Origin: SXOA01 sp051004015 | Lineage (GTDB): Bacteria; Planctomycetota; Planctomycetia; Pirellulales; Pirellulaceae | Length of the DNA stretch: 57,944 bases | Direction: 5' to 3' | Assembly (NCBI GenBank): GCA_051004015.1 | Contig: JBPCKT010000137.1 | Span: forward strand, 1 to 57,944 | Part shown: piece by piece, positions 18,122 through 26,778 of the stretch | Layout: each line of letters begins with the position of its first letter | How positions within the stretch are numbered: the stretch's first letter is position 1 | Notes under the pieces: generated by a model | The model's database searches: none | Told to the model about the DNA's origin: nothing | What the model saw: the letters and a program-made list of their open reading frames with translations, nothing else | Made by a program: the position numbers and the translations under genes

Positions 18122-18847
18122 ATGGCCGAAAGCAACCTGCGTCAGCGAGTCATGGAGCCGGAGGACATTGATGATCCGGCGCTAGAAAAGGAGCAGCTCT
18201 TCAGCGCTCTGCGGGGGCTGACCACCATCAATTTTCTGAGTGCGAGCGCTGGAAGTGTCTGGAAACCGATGGTTCGACTGGCTCGCGAGCGGAAACAACA
18301 CAAGCTGCGGATTCTGGATGTGGCGACGGGGGGCGGGGATATTCCGCGGGCGCTGTGGCGAAAAGGGAAGCAGGCTGGGCTGAAGCTCGAAATCCTCGGC
18401 GTCGATATCAGCGAGCGGGCCTTGGAGTTTGCCGCAGGGCAGTGCCGGGATTGCGGCAACGACGTCCGTTTTGAGCAGCGGGATATTCTGCTAGATGGGC
18501 TGCCGGAGGGTTTTGACGTCATCGTCAGCTCGCTCTTCCTCCATCATTTGACCAATGACCAGGCGGGGCAACTGCTGGCGGGGGCGGCAACGGCGACTCG
18601 GCATCTGGTACTGATCAATGATTTGCGCCGGGGCAAGTACGGTCTGACGCTGGCATATCTTGCCGGGCACCTGTTGTCGTCATCGCCAGTAGTGCGCGTC
18701 GATGCTATTCGCAGCGTGCGTGCGGCATTCACGATGCAGGAAGCGCTAGCGATGGCCCAGGCGGCCGGCATGAAAGCGGCAACCGTCGAGCGGCGGTGGC
18801 CCGCGAGATATCTGCTGCAGTGGAGAAAAGCAGCATCGCCTACGTAA
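18122..18847 (+). CDS. Class I SAM-dependent methyltransferase of the type III PKS cluster
   Basis: 241 residues. Motif I is ILDVATGGGDIPRALW (about residues 64-79), the SAM-binding glycine loop. GVDISERALEFA (about 94-105) carries the acidic residue that binds the ribose. FDVIVSSLFLHHL is the post-motif region. It faces the type III polyketide synthase tail to tail and overlaps it by 8 bp (18840-18847). Together with the FAD enzyme this resembles the three-gene sets in which a methyltransferase modifies an alkyl-resorcinol or pyrone. The product is inferred, not shown. Confidence 0.85.
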   Translation: MAESNLRQRVMEPEDIDDPALEKEQLFSALRGLTTINFLSASAGSVWKPMVRLARERKQHKLRILDVATGGGDIPRALWRKGKQAGLKLEILGVDISERALEFAAGQCRDCGNDVRFEQRDILLDGLPEGFDVIVSSLFLHHLTNDQAGQLLAGAATATRHLVLINDLRRGKYGLTLAYLAGHLLSSSPVVRVDAIRSVRAAFTMQEALAMAQAAGMKAATVERRWPARYLLQWRKAASPT

Positions 18848-19937
18848 GAAGTGCCGCTTCCGCGAACATCCCCGGTCCAAAGCCGAGGGCCAGGCAAGGT
18901 CGCGGCGCGTTCATCTCCCGCAGCCGGTTTACGATGAACAAGACGGTCGGCGAAGACATGTTGCCGTAGCCTGCCAGGATTTCGCGCGAGACGCTTGTTG
19001 CTTGGACCGGCAGGTTTAAGCTCTCGGCAATCGCGGAGAGGATGCGTGGGCCTCCGGGATGAATGGCCCAGGAAGCGATGGAGCCCAGCGATTGTCCCTG
19101 CTGCGGCAGCCATTCTTCCAGCCAGGGGCGAAGATGCTTGTGAATCAACTCCGGCACCTGGGCGTGGAGCGTCATCTCAAAGCCGTGGTCGCCGATCCGC
19201 CAGGTCATGGCGTCCATGGAATCCGGAATGAGGCAAGAACCCGTCGCGGCAACGGACCAGGAATGCCTCGTCTCATGCGAAGTCGCCGCGCCTACCACGG
19301 CGGCGGCTCCGTCTGCGAAGAGGGCATTGGCGATGATCCGCTCGGGATCCCAGGCAAAACGATAGTGCAGGCTGCATAGCTCCGCCGCGCACAAGAGCAC
19401 CCTGGCGGTAGGGTCCGCGCCGGCGATGGCTTGCGCCGCCCGCAACCCGTTGATCGCGCCGTGGCAGCCCATGAAACCAACTTGTATCCGCTGCGTCGTC
19501 GGCCTCAGCCCAAGCCCGCGGATGAGCGCCGTATCCACGCCAGGCGCATCGAAGCCAGTACAGGAAACGGTGACAAGGTGGGTGATTTCGCTTGGGGCCA
19601 TTGCCGCCTGATCGAGCGCCTGCTGCGAGGCGCTGAGAGCGATGGGAGGCGCATGCTCGGCAAAGAACTGCATCCGCTCGGCCGTCGTGGGGCCTAGTGT
19701 CGGAGGTCGGTCGGTTGGAAAGTCGTTCGCACCCGCAAGGGGCAGCCACTGCTCCGCAATCCGGTGCGGCAGGGCCGTGTAGCGATTTTCGACCCCCGCT
19801 TTGCGATACAGGACGGAAATCAGCCGCTGCTGCTGCTCGGTGCGGCAGACGACCTGCTGCGCGAGCTCGGTCGCTTCCTGCTGACTCATCGAATGCGGCG
19901 GAACGGCCGTGCCCAGTCCGAGGATGCTGAAGTTCAT
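18840..19937 (-). CDS. Type III polyketide synthase (chalcone/stilbene synthase family)
   Basis: 365 residues, normal length for the family. The triad is visible: Cys158 in GFMGCHGAINGLR, His293 in WAIHPGGPRIL and Asn326 in GYGNMSSPTVLF. The C-terminal ALGFGPGMFAEA is the family's GFGPG loop. Such enzymes extend an acyl-CoA starter with malonyl-CoA units and cyclise the product to a resorcinol, pyrone or phloroglucinol. It is followed on the plus strand by a methyltransferase. Its own strand carries the FAD enzyme immediately upstream (15 bp gap), so those two are an operon. Confidence 0.93.
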   Translation of the reverse strand: MNFSILGLGTAVPPHSMSQQEATELAQQVVCRTEQQQRLISVLYRKAGVENRYTALPHRIAEQWLPLAGANDFPTDRPPTLGPTTAERMQFFAEHAPPIALSASQQALDQAAMAPSEITHLVTVSCTGFDAPGVDTALIRGLGLRPTTQRIQVGFMGCHGAINGLRAAQAIAGADPTARVLLCAAELCSLHYRFAWDPERIIANALFADGAAAVVGAATSHETRHSWSVAATGSCLIPDSMDAMTWRIGDHGFEMTLHAQVPELIHKHLRPWLEEWLPQQGQSLGSIASWAIHPGGPRILSAIAESLNLPVQATSVSREILAGYGNMSSPTVLFIVNRLREMNAPRPCLALGFGPGMFAEAALLT

Positions 19938-19952
19938 GCGGGAAGCCAGGAG

Positions 19953-21134
19953 TCAGGTGGGTTGGACGACCAATTTCGATTTGCCGCTGAGCCATGCCCC
20001 AAGAGTCAGGAGCTTGGGCCAGGTTTGCAGGAAGGGAAGCGTGGCGCGGACAAGGCGCGGCCGCATGGCCCAGTGCGCGATGGCGGCTGCGGCGCGAATT
20101 CGCGGGGCAAAGCTGCTCCGCCAGGCATGGGTATATCCGCGGGCCACGCCTTTCTCATCATCTTCGGCGATGAGCCTGTCCGTCAGCAGCCAGGCCGATT
20201 GCATCGCCATACTGATTCCTTCCGCGACCACGGGATGAGCTTCTCCCGCCGCGTTGCCGACGACAAACACCCCGTCAGCATAGCAGCGGCGGATGCCGGG
20301 ACGGATGGGCCCGGCGGAAAGCCATGAGCCGGCGAGCGCCGCACCCTCCAGCACTGGACGCAGCACCGAACAAGATTCCAGAATGTGCGACAGGACTGCA
20401 TCGCCGGCTGCTTGACCTGCTTGACGAGTCAGCTTCTCCAGCCGCCCACGGCGAATGCAGCACGAAAGGCTGACGCGACCCCCATCGCAGTGCGTCATTC
20501 CTCCGTAGCCATCCACAAAGCTGAGCAGCGGCATCAGGCCCGGCGGCAGCGCGGAATTCTGAAAATGGGCCTTGAACGCCAGCAAATCGCTGGGGCGAGC
20601 CACTGCCGGCTGCCGCTCCGTCGGCAAATCGCCTAAATCCCACGAGCCGTGAGCCGCAATCACCACTTCGGCAGTAACCTCTTCGGACTCGTGACCCGGC
20701 AGCGACTCAAGGCGGCAGCAGAATCCATCAACCGTTCTCGCCACGTGAACACACCGCGCCGGCTGGCGCACTTGAGCGCCAAGTTTCACAGCTTGTTTTA
20801 GAAGCAATGAATCGAGATGCTCCCGCGAAAGCGCCCGTCCCCACAGGCCATTGCCGCCTCGCAGTCGAGGCAAGGGAGCGCGGGCGATTTCATCGCCAAC
20901 GAAGATGGCGGTCTCGCGAACGGGCGGCCCGGCCAGGTCGGCAAAGCCCTCGGCAATCCCCAGCGACTCGAGCAGTGGCCAGTTCGTCGCCGACAGGTAT
21001 TCGCCGCAGACCTTGCGGCGGGGAAACTCCTTCCGCTCCACGAGCGTCACCCGCCAGCCGGCTTTGGCCAGCAGGATAGCCGCCGCGCTGCCGGCCGGTC
21101 CGCCGCCGATGATAAGTGCGTCACTGGGTTTCAC
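19953..21134 (-). CDS. FAD-dependent oxidoreductase/monooxygenase of the type III PKS cluster
   Basis: 393 residues. The N-terminal dinucleotide fold is DALIIGGGPAGSAAAILLA (GxGxxG, residues about 5-23), followed by the FAD-binding VERKEFPRRKVCGEYLS motif seen in geranylgeranyl-reductase-like flavoproteins. The second FAD motif is YADGVFVVGNAAGEAHPVV (about 285-303), the GD-like segment with Asn in place of Asp. It precedes the polyketide synthase by 15 bp. A role in hydroxylating the aromatic product or reducing its side chain is inferred from this position. Confidence 0.87.
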   Translation of the reverse strand: MKPSDALIIGGGPAGSAAAILLAKAGWRVTLVERKEFPRRKVCGEYLSATNWPLLESLGIAEGFADLAGPPVRETAIFVGDEIARAPLPRLRGGNGLWGRALSREHLDSLLLKQAVKLGAQVRQPARCVHVARTVDGFCCRLESLPGHESEEVTAEVVIAAHGSWDLGDLPTERQPAVARPSDLLAFKAHFQNSALPPGLMPLLSFVDGYGGMTHCDGGRVSLSCCIRRGRLEKLTRQAGQAAGDAVLSHILESCSVLRPVLEGAALAGSWLSAGPIRPGIRRCYADGVFVVGNAAGEAHPVVAEGISMAMQSAWLLTDRLIAEDDEKGVARGYTHAWRSSFAPRIRAAAAIAHWAMRPRLVRATLPFLQTWPKLLTLGAWLSGKSKLVVQPT

Positions 21135-21145
21135 GAATCACGCGG

Positions 21146-21514
21146 CTACTTCTTCTTGAGTTCCACCGGCAGCTTGTCGATTTTCGCGGCCAGGATAAAG
21201 TCATTCTCGCTCAGCCCGCCAATGGCGTGCGTCCAGATTTCAATCGCCACGTTCCGGTAGCCGGCCAGGTGCAAATCGGGATGGTGCCCTTCGCCTTCGG
21301 CAAGTTTGGCGACGTCGCCAAAGAAATTCATCCCCGCCATGAAATTCTTTACGACCCACTCGCGGCGAATTCGCTGGCCGTCGGCGGTGAGTTTCCAGCC
21401 GGGCAGTTTCTCGACTTGCTTTCTGGCATCTTCCGGGGAATAGGCCGGCACGCCACCTTCACAGGGGACGCACTTTTTGGTCGTCAGTTGATCTGGGGTT
21501 TGAACTTCGTTCAT
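21146..21514 (-). CDS. Pterin-4a-carbinolamine dehydratase (4a-hydroxytetrahydrobiopterin dehydratase)
   Basis: 122 residues from ATG 21514, preceded by AAGGAG. The longer frame reaches into a poly-G stretch and is rejected. The catalytic signature is EGHHPDLHLAGYRNVAIEI, with the HHPD motif, and the C-terminal THAIGGLSENDFILAAKID matches the family. It dehydrates the 4a-hydroxypterin left by aromatic amino acid hydroxylases. An N-terminal CVPCEGG motif is common in bacterial members. No hydroxylase is in the window. It lies 11 bp downstream of... the FAD gene's start side on the same strand, i.e. it is transcribed before the FAD gene and may share its transcript. Confidence 0.92.
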   Translation of the reverse strand: MNEVQTPDQLTTKKCVPCEGGVPAYSPEDARKQVEKLPGWKLTADGQRIRREWVVKNFMAGMNFFGDVAKLAEGEGHHPDLHLAGYRNVAIEIWTHAIGGLSENDFILAAKIDKLPVELKKK

Positions 21515-21581
21515 GGAATTTCTCCTTAAGTGGGGTAGGATTCTCACCCCCCCCGGTGCGGGCTCTTTGTAGGCCTGAAAA

Positions 21582-21632
21582 CCCCCCCCCCCCCCCTCCT
21601 CTCCCCTCCCCCCCCCCCCCCCCCCCCCCCCC
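21582..21632. repeat. Homopolymer C tracts (15 and 25 bases)
   Basis: The plus strand has 15 C at 21582-21596 and 25 C at 21608-21632, separated by a short C/T-rich stretch. They lie between the HD-domain gene and the start of the pterin dehydratase, about 70 bp upstream of the latter. Such tracts are unstable in replication, and also error-prone in sequencing, so the exact length is uncertain. Confidence 0.8.
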
Positions 21633-21645
21633 ACTCCCGCTAGTT

Positions 21646-22200
21646 TCATGCCAGCCCCAGTTGCGGGGCAATTCCCTGCATGGCCGCCACGCAGAAATTG
21701 ATGTGCTCGTCCAAGTCCACTCCCAAGTCCGCCGCCCCGCGGGTGATGTCATCCCGATTCACCGCCGCCGCGAACCCCTTAGTCTTGAGCTTTTTCTTCA
21801 CGCTCGGGGCAGACAGTCCCGCCAGCTTCTCAGGCCGGACCATGGCGCAGGCGGTGATGAAGCCGCACAGCTCGTCGCAGGCATAGAGGGTCTTGTCCAG
21901 CCGCGAAACGCGCGGGCAGTCGGTCAGGTAATCGGCGTGGCTCTTGATGGCGTAGATGACGTCGTCGGAGTAGCCTTTCTCCGCCAGAATTTTGGCTCCT
22001 TGCAGCGGATGGTTGGGCGCGTCGGGCCACCGCTCATAATCGAAGTCATGCAGCAGGCCGACGATTCCCCATTTCTCCTCGTCCTCGCCGAACTTGCGAG
22101 CATAGGCCCGCACGGCCGCCTCCACCGCTAGCATGTGCCGGCGGAGGGATTCGCTTTGCGTATATTCGCAGACCAGGGCGTAGGCATCGGAGCGGTTCAT
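21646..22200 (-). CDS. HD-domain hydrolase-like protein
   Basis: 184 residues from ATG 22200 (MNRSDAYALVCEY); a frame open to 22266 adds only low-complexity residues. The HD motif is in IVGLLHDFDYERWPD, preceded by RRHMLAVEAAVRAYA with the first metal-ligand His. HPLQGAKILAEKG and SHADYL supply the next His positions. The family hydrolyses phosphate esters or nucleotides with divalent metal. The substrate is unknown. No Shine-Dalgarno is visible. It is divergent from the secreted protein gene at 22340. Confidence 0.85.
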   Translation of the reverse strand: MNRSDAYALVCEYTQSESLRRHMLAVEAAVRAYARKFGEDEEKWGIVGLLHDFDYERWPDAPNHPLQGAKILAEKGYSDDVIYAIKSHADYLTDCPRVSRLDKTLYACDELCGFITACAMVRPEKLAGLSAPSVKKKLKTKGFAAAVNRDDITRGAADLGVDLDEHINFCVAAMQGIAPQLGLA

Positions 22201-22339
22201 GGGGTGTGAGGAGAGAGGGCAGAGATTCGCGGATTGTCCATCTTCTCTGGACGGGCTCTTCGTCATTGGTTACGCTTCGCCCAGTTTGGGCCGCTCTTTG
22301 CGCGGTAGGAAACAAGACTCTACGCAGGAGGCGTATCCG

Positions 22340-23146
22340 ATGAAGGTCCCGCAGATCGTTTCGTGCATTGTACTGGCAGCAGGAACGCAAATGGCGGCAA
22401 TGGCGCTGGCTCTGGATTTTCGGGTGGAAACGGATGTCTTCATCGGGACCGAAAAGGACCCGGCCGTCGAGAATCTCACCCTCTTCTCGGGCGGACAGGT
22501 CTACGACTTTCTCCTCAGCGGCTCGCGCGAGATCACGATCTATGATCCGGCCCGAGGGCAGTTCAAGCTGCTCGATACGGAGCGCAAACTGCGAAGCGAC
22601 ATCAGCACCCAGCATTTGCTGGACAAAGTGGACGCCATGGAGGCCGCCATTGCCAAAGGGGATGACCAGTTCCTGAAGGCCATCGTCAAGCCAAAATTCG
22701 AGACCAAGGTGGAGGAGTTCGAGGAGAACGGTGAAACGCGGGTTCGGATTACCTTGTCCAGCAAGGAAATCACATACAAGGTCATCGGGCAGCGGCCGCA
22801 GCACGCGGAGGCCGTTCACGCCTATCGCCAGTTCGGCGACTTCTTTGCCCGCTTCAACGCGGCCCGCGTCGGAGGCCTTCCCCCAGGGTCGCGGCTGGCG
22901 CTCGATCAGGTGCTGGCCGAGCGAGGTCTGGTCCCCATTGAAATCGAGCGGACCATCGTCACCCCTGGCCAGAAACTGGAAGTCCGCAGCCGGCATCTGA
23001 TCAACTGGATCCTCTCCAAGCAGGACCTGCAAAGAATCACCAGCGCGGGGAACCACCTGGCGGAATTCAAAACCGTGGACTTTGAAGAGCATCGCCAGAT
23101 GCCTGCCGCGAAAACCGCGGCCAAACCGGCAGCCACCAAGCGATAG
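22340..23146 (+). CDS. Secreted hypothetical protein
   Basis: 268 residues from ATG 22340, with AGGAG 9 nt upstream and a hydrophobic leader (IVSCIVLAAGTQMAAMALA). The mature part starts LDFRVETDVFIG and reads like a beta-sandwich followed by helices. It has no cysteine, metal site or known catalytic motif. The tail is basic and Ala/Lys-rich (MPAAKTAAKPAATKR). The neighbouring PmoA-like secreted gene follows by 90 bp on the same strand. Function unknown. Confidence 0.72.
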   Translation: MKVPQIVSCIVLAAGTQMAAMALALDFRVETDVFIGTEKDPAVENLTLFSGGQVYDFLLSGSREITIYDPARGQFKLLDTERKLRSDISTQHLLDKVDAMEAAIAKGDDQFLKAIVKPKFETKVEEFEENGETRVRITLSSKEITYKVIGQRPQHAEAVHAYRQFGDFFARFNAARVGGLPPGSRLALDQVLAERGLVPIEIERTIVTPGQKLEVRSRHLINWILSKQDLQRITSAGNHLAEFKTVDFEEHRQMPAAKTAAKPAATKR

Positions 23147-23236
23147 GGTTCTGGGGCTGCCTGCCGGTGGAATGCGTCTCCGTCTTCCGTTATGATGCGG
23201 CGGAAACGCGAGTTCCCTCACTCTTGGAGCCCACCC

Positions 23237-24184
23237 ATGCGCCGCATCGTCTCGGCCTTTGCCGTTGCCGGCATTTTTCTTGTCTCACTAGTTTCCGCCG
23301 CGGATGTCCAGGTGGAGAAGACGGACGCCGGAGTCGTCGTCAAGCTCGACGGCCAGCCATTCACCACTTATCTCTTCAAGTCCGGCGCCAAGCCGATTCT
23401 TTGGCCGGTGATCGGTCCGACGGGCAAGGAGATGACGCGGGCCTACCCGATGCGAGAAGGGAACAAGGAAGAAAAAACGGACCACATCCACCAGCGCTCG
23501 TTCTGGTTCACGCATGGCGACGTCAACGGCCTCGATTTCTGGGCCGAGACCGCCAAGCCGGAAAAACAGGGACGGATTGAGCACAACGAGCTCGTTAAGG
23601 CGGAAGGTGGGACGTTCGGCACGATCGTGACCAAGAACACCTGGCTCGGCCCCGACGGCGGGAAAATCTGCGGCGATGAGCGAACGCTCCGCTTTGGTGG
23701 CGATGCTGATGCCCGCTGGATTGATTTTGATGTCACCGTAACTGCCCTCGCCGATAAAGTCACTTTTGGCGACACGAAGGAAGGGGCGTTCGGCGTTCGC
23801 GTGGACGAAACGCTGAAAGTGGAGGCCAAGAAAGGGGGCAAGATCATCAACGCCGAAGGGATCACCAACGAGGAAGCCTGGGGAAAGGCCTCTCCCTGGG
23901 TCGATTACCACGGCCCGGCGCAGGGGGATCATGTGGGGATTGCCATTCTCAATCATCCCTCCAGCTTTCGCTTTCCCTCGTATTGGCATGTCCGTCCCTA
24001 CGGCCTGTTTGCAGCCAATCCCTTTGGCGTTCATGACTTCGTGAAGGGATCCAAGGAGGGGGCAGGCGCTCACACCATGAGCCAGGGTGAGAAGTTCACG
24101 CTCCGCTATCGCGTGATTTTTCATAAGGGGGACGAAAAGGAAGGCAGAATTGCCGAGGCGTTTCAGAAGTACTCCGGCAAGTAG
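23237..24184 (+). CDS. Secreted PmoA-like (DUF6807-type) protein
   Basis: 315 residues from ATG 23237 (GGAG 7 nt upstream), with signal peptide MRRIVSAFAVAGIFLVSLVSA. Family landmarks are DGQPFTTYLFKSGAKPILWPV, TRAYPMREG, DHIHQRSFWFTHGDVNG and ASPWVDYHGP, then a late GIAILNHPSSFRFPSYWHVR. Proteins of this type are annotated PmoA from weak similarity to a methane monooxygenase subunit. They are better regarded as secreted carbohydrate-related beta-sandwich proteins, and methane oxidation is not implied. Confidence 0.85.
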   Translation: MRRIVSAFAVAGIFLVSLVSAADVQVEKTDAGVVVKLDGQPFTTYLFKSGAKPILWPVIGPTGKEMTRAYPMREGNKEEKTDHIHQRSFWFTHGDVNGLDFWAETAKPEKQGRIEHNELVKAEGGTFGTIVTKNTWLGPDGGKICGDERTLRFGGDADARWIDFDVTVTALADKVTFGDTKEGAFGVRVDETLKVEAKKGGKIINAEGITNEEAWGKASPWVDYHGPAQGDHVGIAILNHPSSFRFPSYWHVRPYGLFAANPFGVHDFVKGSKEGAGAHTMSQGEKFTLRYRVIFHKGDEKEGRIAEAFQKYSGK

Positions 24185-24196
24185 GTTCCTACAAAG

Positions 24197-24297
24197 CACT
24201 AACCCGACGCGCCAGCAAGGGAGTTTTCGTGCGGCGCGGATAGCCGGCGTTTTGGCGATGTCTTGCGGAACTCCCTCGCTGGCGCATCAGGTTAGTG
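24197..24297. repeat. 101-bp palindromic element (CACTAACC...GGTTAGTG)
   Basis: CACTAACC (24197-24204) pairs with GGTTAGTG (24290-24297). A second arm, GCGCCAGCAAGGGAGTT, pairs with AACTCCCTCGCTGGCGC with one mismatch. The centre is GC-rich and can form smaller hairpins. It lies 12 bp after the PmoA-like stop, so it may end that transcript or be a MITE-like repeat. Confidence 0.7.
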
Positions 24298-24450
24298 TCC
24301 CGTGTCAACAGTGAGACAGATTCTCAATAAAACTTTTCGCGCGAGAATATTGCGACGTTCGTCTCCGCGAAGGTTGAACACAATTATCCTCGTCCCTACA
24401 ATCCAGCGGGAACGATTCACTGCCGGATTCCAGAAGGTCGCAGAGATTCC

Positions 24451-25233
24451 ATGATAGCCCGCAAGCCGATTTTTCCAGGCGTGATTGAACTCAACTTCCA
24501 AGCGGGCGAGCTGCTGGGGTGCAACGTCTACCTGGTCTTTGATCAAAACGAGTGGCTGCTCATCGACATCGGCTTTGACGAGACGGTGGAGGAGATCATC
24601 GAGCTGGTGCGGCAGATGGACTTTCCGCTGGGCAAGTGCAAGATGCTTATTGGCACGCACGCGGACGTGGACCATGTGCAGGGTTTGGCCAAAGCGAAGC
24701 ACCTGCTTAAGGCCCCGGTCTACGCTCATCGGCTCGCGGTGCAGCCGCTGGAATCGGGCGACAAGCTTCGCACGTTCGCGGAAATCGAGGCCCAGAACAT
24801 CCACATGGAGATGCCTCCCGTCAAAATCGACCACACATTGGAAGACGGCGACAAAATCAAAGTCGGCTCGCGCGAACTGGAAGTCTGGCTGACCCCCGGC
24901 CACACCGACAGCCAGCTCAGCTTTCGGATGGGGGAAATCCTGTTTAGCGGCGACAATATTTACCGCGACGGCTGCGTGGGGGCCATCGACGCCCATCATG
25001 GCAGCGATATTCCCGCCTTCATTAAGTCCCTTGAGCGGATTCGGGCCAGCGATGTGAAATGGCTCTGCCCCAGCCACGGACCCGTTTTTCGCAAGGACAA
25101 CGGACTGCTCGACAAGACCATCGCCCGCCTGAACGGCTATTTGCACATGGCCGATTGGGGAACTTGCGCCACGGACTGGCCGCTGATGGACGAGTGGGAG
25201 GATGAAATTGCCAGCGGCAAGCTGCCTGCGTAG
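24451..25233 (+). CDS. MBL-fold metallo-hydrolase
   Basis: 260 residues. The N-terminal strand GCNVYLVFDQNEWLLIDIGF leads to the metal motif THADVDH (residues 69-75), a variant of HxHxDH in which the second His is Asp72. LEVWLTPGHTDSQLSF and ILFSGDNIYRDG carry the next His and Asp ligands, and LCPSHGPVF the last His. Glyoxalase II-like hydrolases share this layout. The substrate is unknown. It converges with the FecR gene (17 bp gap). Confidence 0.9.
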   Translation: MIARKPIFPGVIELNFQAGELLGCNVYLVFDQNEWLLIDIGFDETVEEIIELVRQMDFPLGKCKMLIGTHADVDHVQGLAKAKHLLKAPVYAHRLAVQPLESGDKLRTFAEIEAQNIHMEMPPVKIDHTLEDGDKIKVGSRELEVWLTPGHTDSQLSFRMGEILFSGDNIYRDGCVGAIDAHHGSDIPAFIKSLERIRASDVKWLCPSHGPVFRKDNGLLDKTIARLNGYLHMADWGTCATDWPLMDEWEDEIASGKLPA

Positions 25234-25250
25234 TTCGTAGAGATTACGAT

Positions 25251-26735
25251 CTACGGATACAACTGCTGGAATCGTTTGCGGTTGGCGTCGGAGAGTGACT
25301 TGTCCACGTACTCGTCAAAAATCGCCATCGCTGTGATTTCTCCGCTCCAGGGGCGCTTGCCGCTGGCGTCGGCTCCGAGAACAAGCGGGCCTTCTTCCCA
25401 ACTGCCGATGGTGTTCTCGAATTCGGCACTAACGCTGATTTCCACGCCATCAACGACGGCACCCAGCTTACCTTCCTGGCACGCGAAGCTGACATAGTGC
25501 GGCTGGCCGAGCGTGATTTCGCCGAGCTCGATGACCGTGGGAGGCTTGCCAAGCCCGCTGCGGAGCTGGACGAAAAGCTCCTTAGCCTTTTGCACAAGCA
25601 GGAAGTTCTCGTTCCCTTGTGGGCCGAAGGAGCAAAGTACGGCCGGCTGCGGATTCGAGATTTTGTCCGAGGTGAAGCGGATGTCGCACGCGAACTCGCC
25701 CGACTTTTTGACGATGGACAAGGTGTCCTGGCCTGCCTCGTCCGACCAGTCTTCGAGCGGAGTCGGTCGCAGATTACCCGTCTCGGGATTTCGCGCGAGC
25801 TGATTATCGACCCCTTCAAACAAGAAGACCGCCGAATCGCGATTTACCGGCCATAGAACTTTGTTCGGCTGAATATTGGCGGCAGTGGCGATGCCGGATT
25901 CGTTGGCCCTCAGTTTCAAGACCTGACTGCCACTATTGCGTTGAAAATCGACCTGCCCCGTCGTCACGTCGAGCTGCGTATCCGTTTCGGCCACGACCAG
26001 GCGTAACTCCGTTCCGCGGACCGTGGCGGTGGCGTGCGGAGTGGTGAAGACCATGGGCCCGCGGGTCTGCTTCGCCACGTTGGCGACCAGCTCGCCGCGA
26101 TCCAACTTGACTTGCTTGGCAAACGTCGAGCTATCCGCGCTGAGAATGGTCACTGTGTCCCCCAGCATTCGAATCGTGGTGCCGTCTTTGTACTTCCAAA
26201 CGATGGTGGAACCGGCTTCGGCCACGATGCAATCTCCAGTGGAGATGGCTTGCCCTAGGCGGAGTGGTTCTTGGGCATCCGTTTCCTTGAGCAGCACCAC
26301 CCTTCCGCTTAGCTCCTCGACGTTCGCGACCGCCCGGGGAGCCGACTCCTGATAACGCCAAACGACAAAACATAGAAAGGGAACGACAACGAGCGAGATT
26401 CCCCCCGCGAACTTCACCCAGAGGCTGATGCCCGGCGGTCGCACGGACTTCTCAATTTCCGCTTCGGCAATCGCCCGCAGGTCGGAAACCTGGTTGTAGA
26501 CCTCTTCTTCGCCCCGCTCAAAATCGGTCAGACGCTGTTGCACCATCACAATGAAGTTCTTACGGTCCACGGCCAGTTTTTGCCCCAGCAGGTCGTCGAT
26601 GATGAGCTGCTCACGAAGTTCCACGGCCCTCGCCGGCTCCGCCCGCAAATGCGCGATGAGCTGCTCCAAATCCGCCTCGGTCAGGGCGGAAGGGTCTTCG
26701 AGGAAGCGGTGAATAAGTTCTTCGTTGGCGGTCAT
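25251..26735 (-). CDS. FecR-domain transmembrane protein with C-terminal LamG-like domain
   Basis: 494 residues from ATG 26735; the upstream frame to 27122 is antisense to the sigma gene and rejected. A cytosolic N-terminal region (about 1-95) is followed by one transmembrane helix (FAGGISLVVVPFLCFVVW, about 100-117). The FecR domain (about 130-240) contains LGQAISTGDCIVAEAGS, LDRGELVANV and the ATVRGTELRL motif. The last 200 residues form a concanavalin/LamG-like domain (GEITAMAIFDEYVDKSLSD). It follows the sigma gene on the same strand, as in sigma/anti-sigma pairs; control of that sigma factor is inferred. Confidence 0.88.
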   Translation of the reverse strand: MTANEELIHRFLEDPSALTEADLEQLIAHLRAEPARAVELREQLIIDDLLGQKLAVDRKNFIVMVQQRLTDFERGEEEVYNQVSDLRAIAEAEIEKSVRPPGISLWVKFAGGISLVVVPFLCFVVWRYQESAPRAVANVEELSGRVVLLKETDAQEPLRLGQAISTGDCIVAEAGSTIVWKYKDGTTIRMLGDTVTILSADSSTFAKQVKLDRGELVANVAKQTRGPMVFTTPHATATVRGTELRLVVAETDTQLDVTTGQVDFQRNSGSQVLKLRANESGIATAANIQPNKVLWPVNRDSAVFLFEGVDNQLARNPETGNLRPTPLEDWSDEAGQDTLSIVKKSGEFACDIRFTSDKISNPQPAVLCSFGPQGNENFLLVQKAKELFVQLRSGLGKPPTVIELGEITLGQPHYVSFACQEGKLGAVVDGVEISVSAEFENTIGSWEEGPLVLGADASGKRPWSGEITAMAIFDEYVDKSLSDANRKRFQQLYP

Positions 26736-26752
26736 TGTCTCATATCGATTTA

Positions 26753-26778
26753 AGCCTACAGGCGTGCCGCCTGTGGCT
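26753..26778. repeat. Hairpin repeat (AGCC.ACAGGCG type) between sigma and FecR genes
   Basis: AGCCTACAGGCG pairs with CGCCTGTGGCT across a 3-base loop, with one bulged base. The element overlaps the stop codon of the sigma gene (26777-26779). It resembles the paired hairpin repeats at 55118 and 57851 in design and size. Confidence 0.55.
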
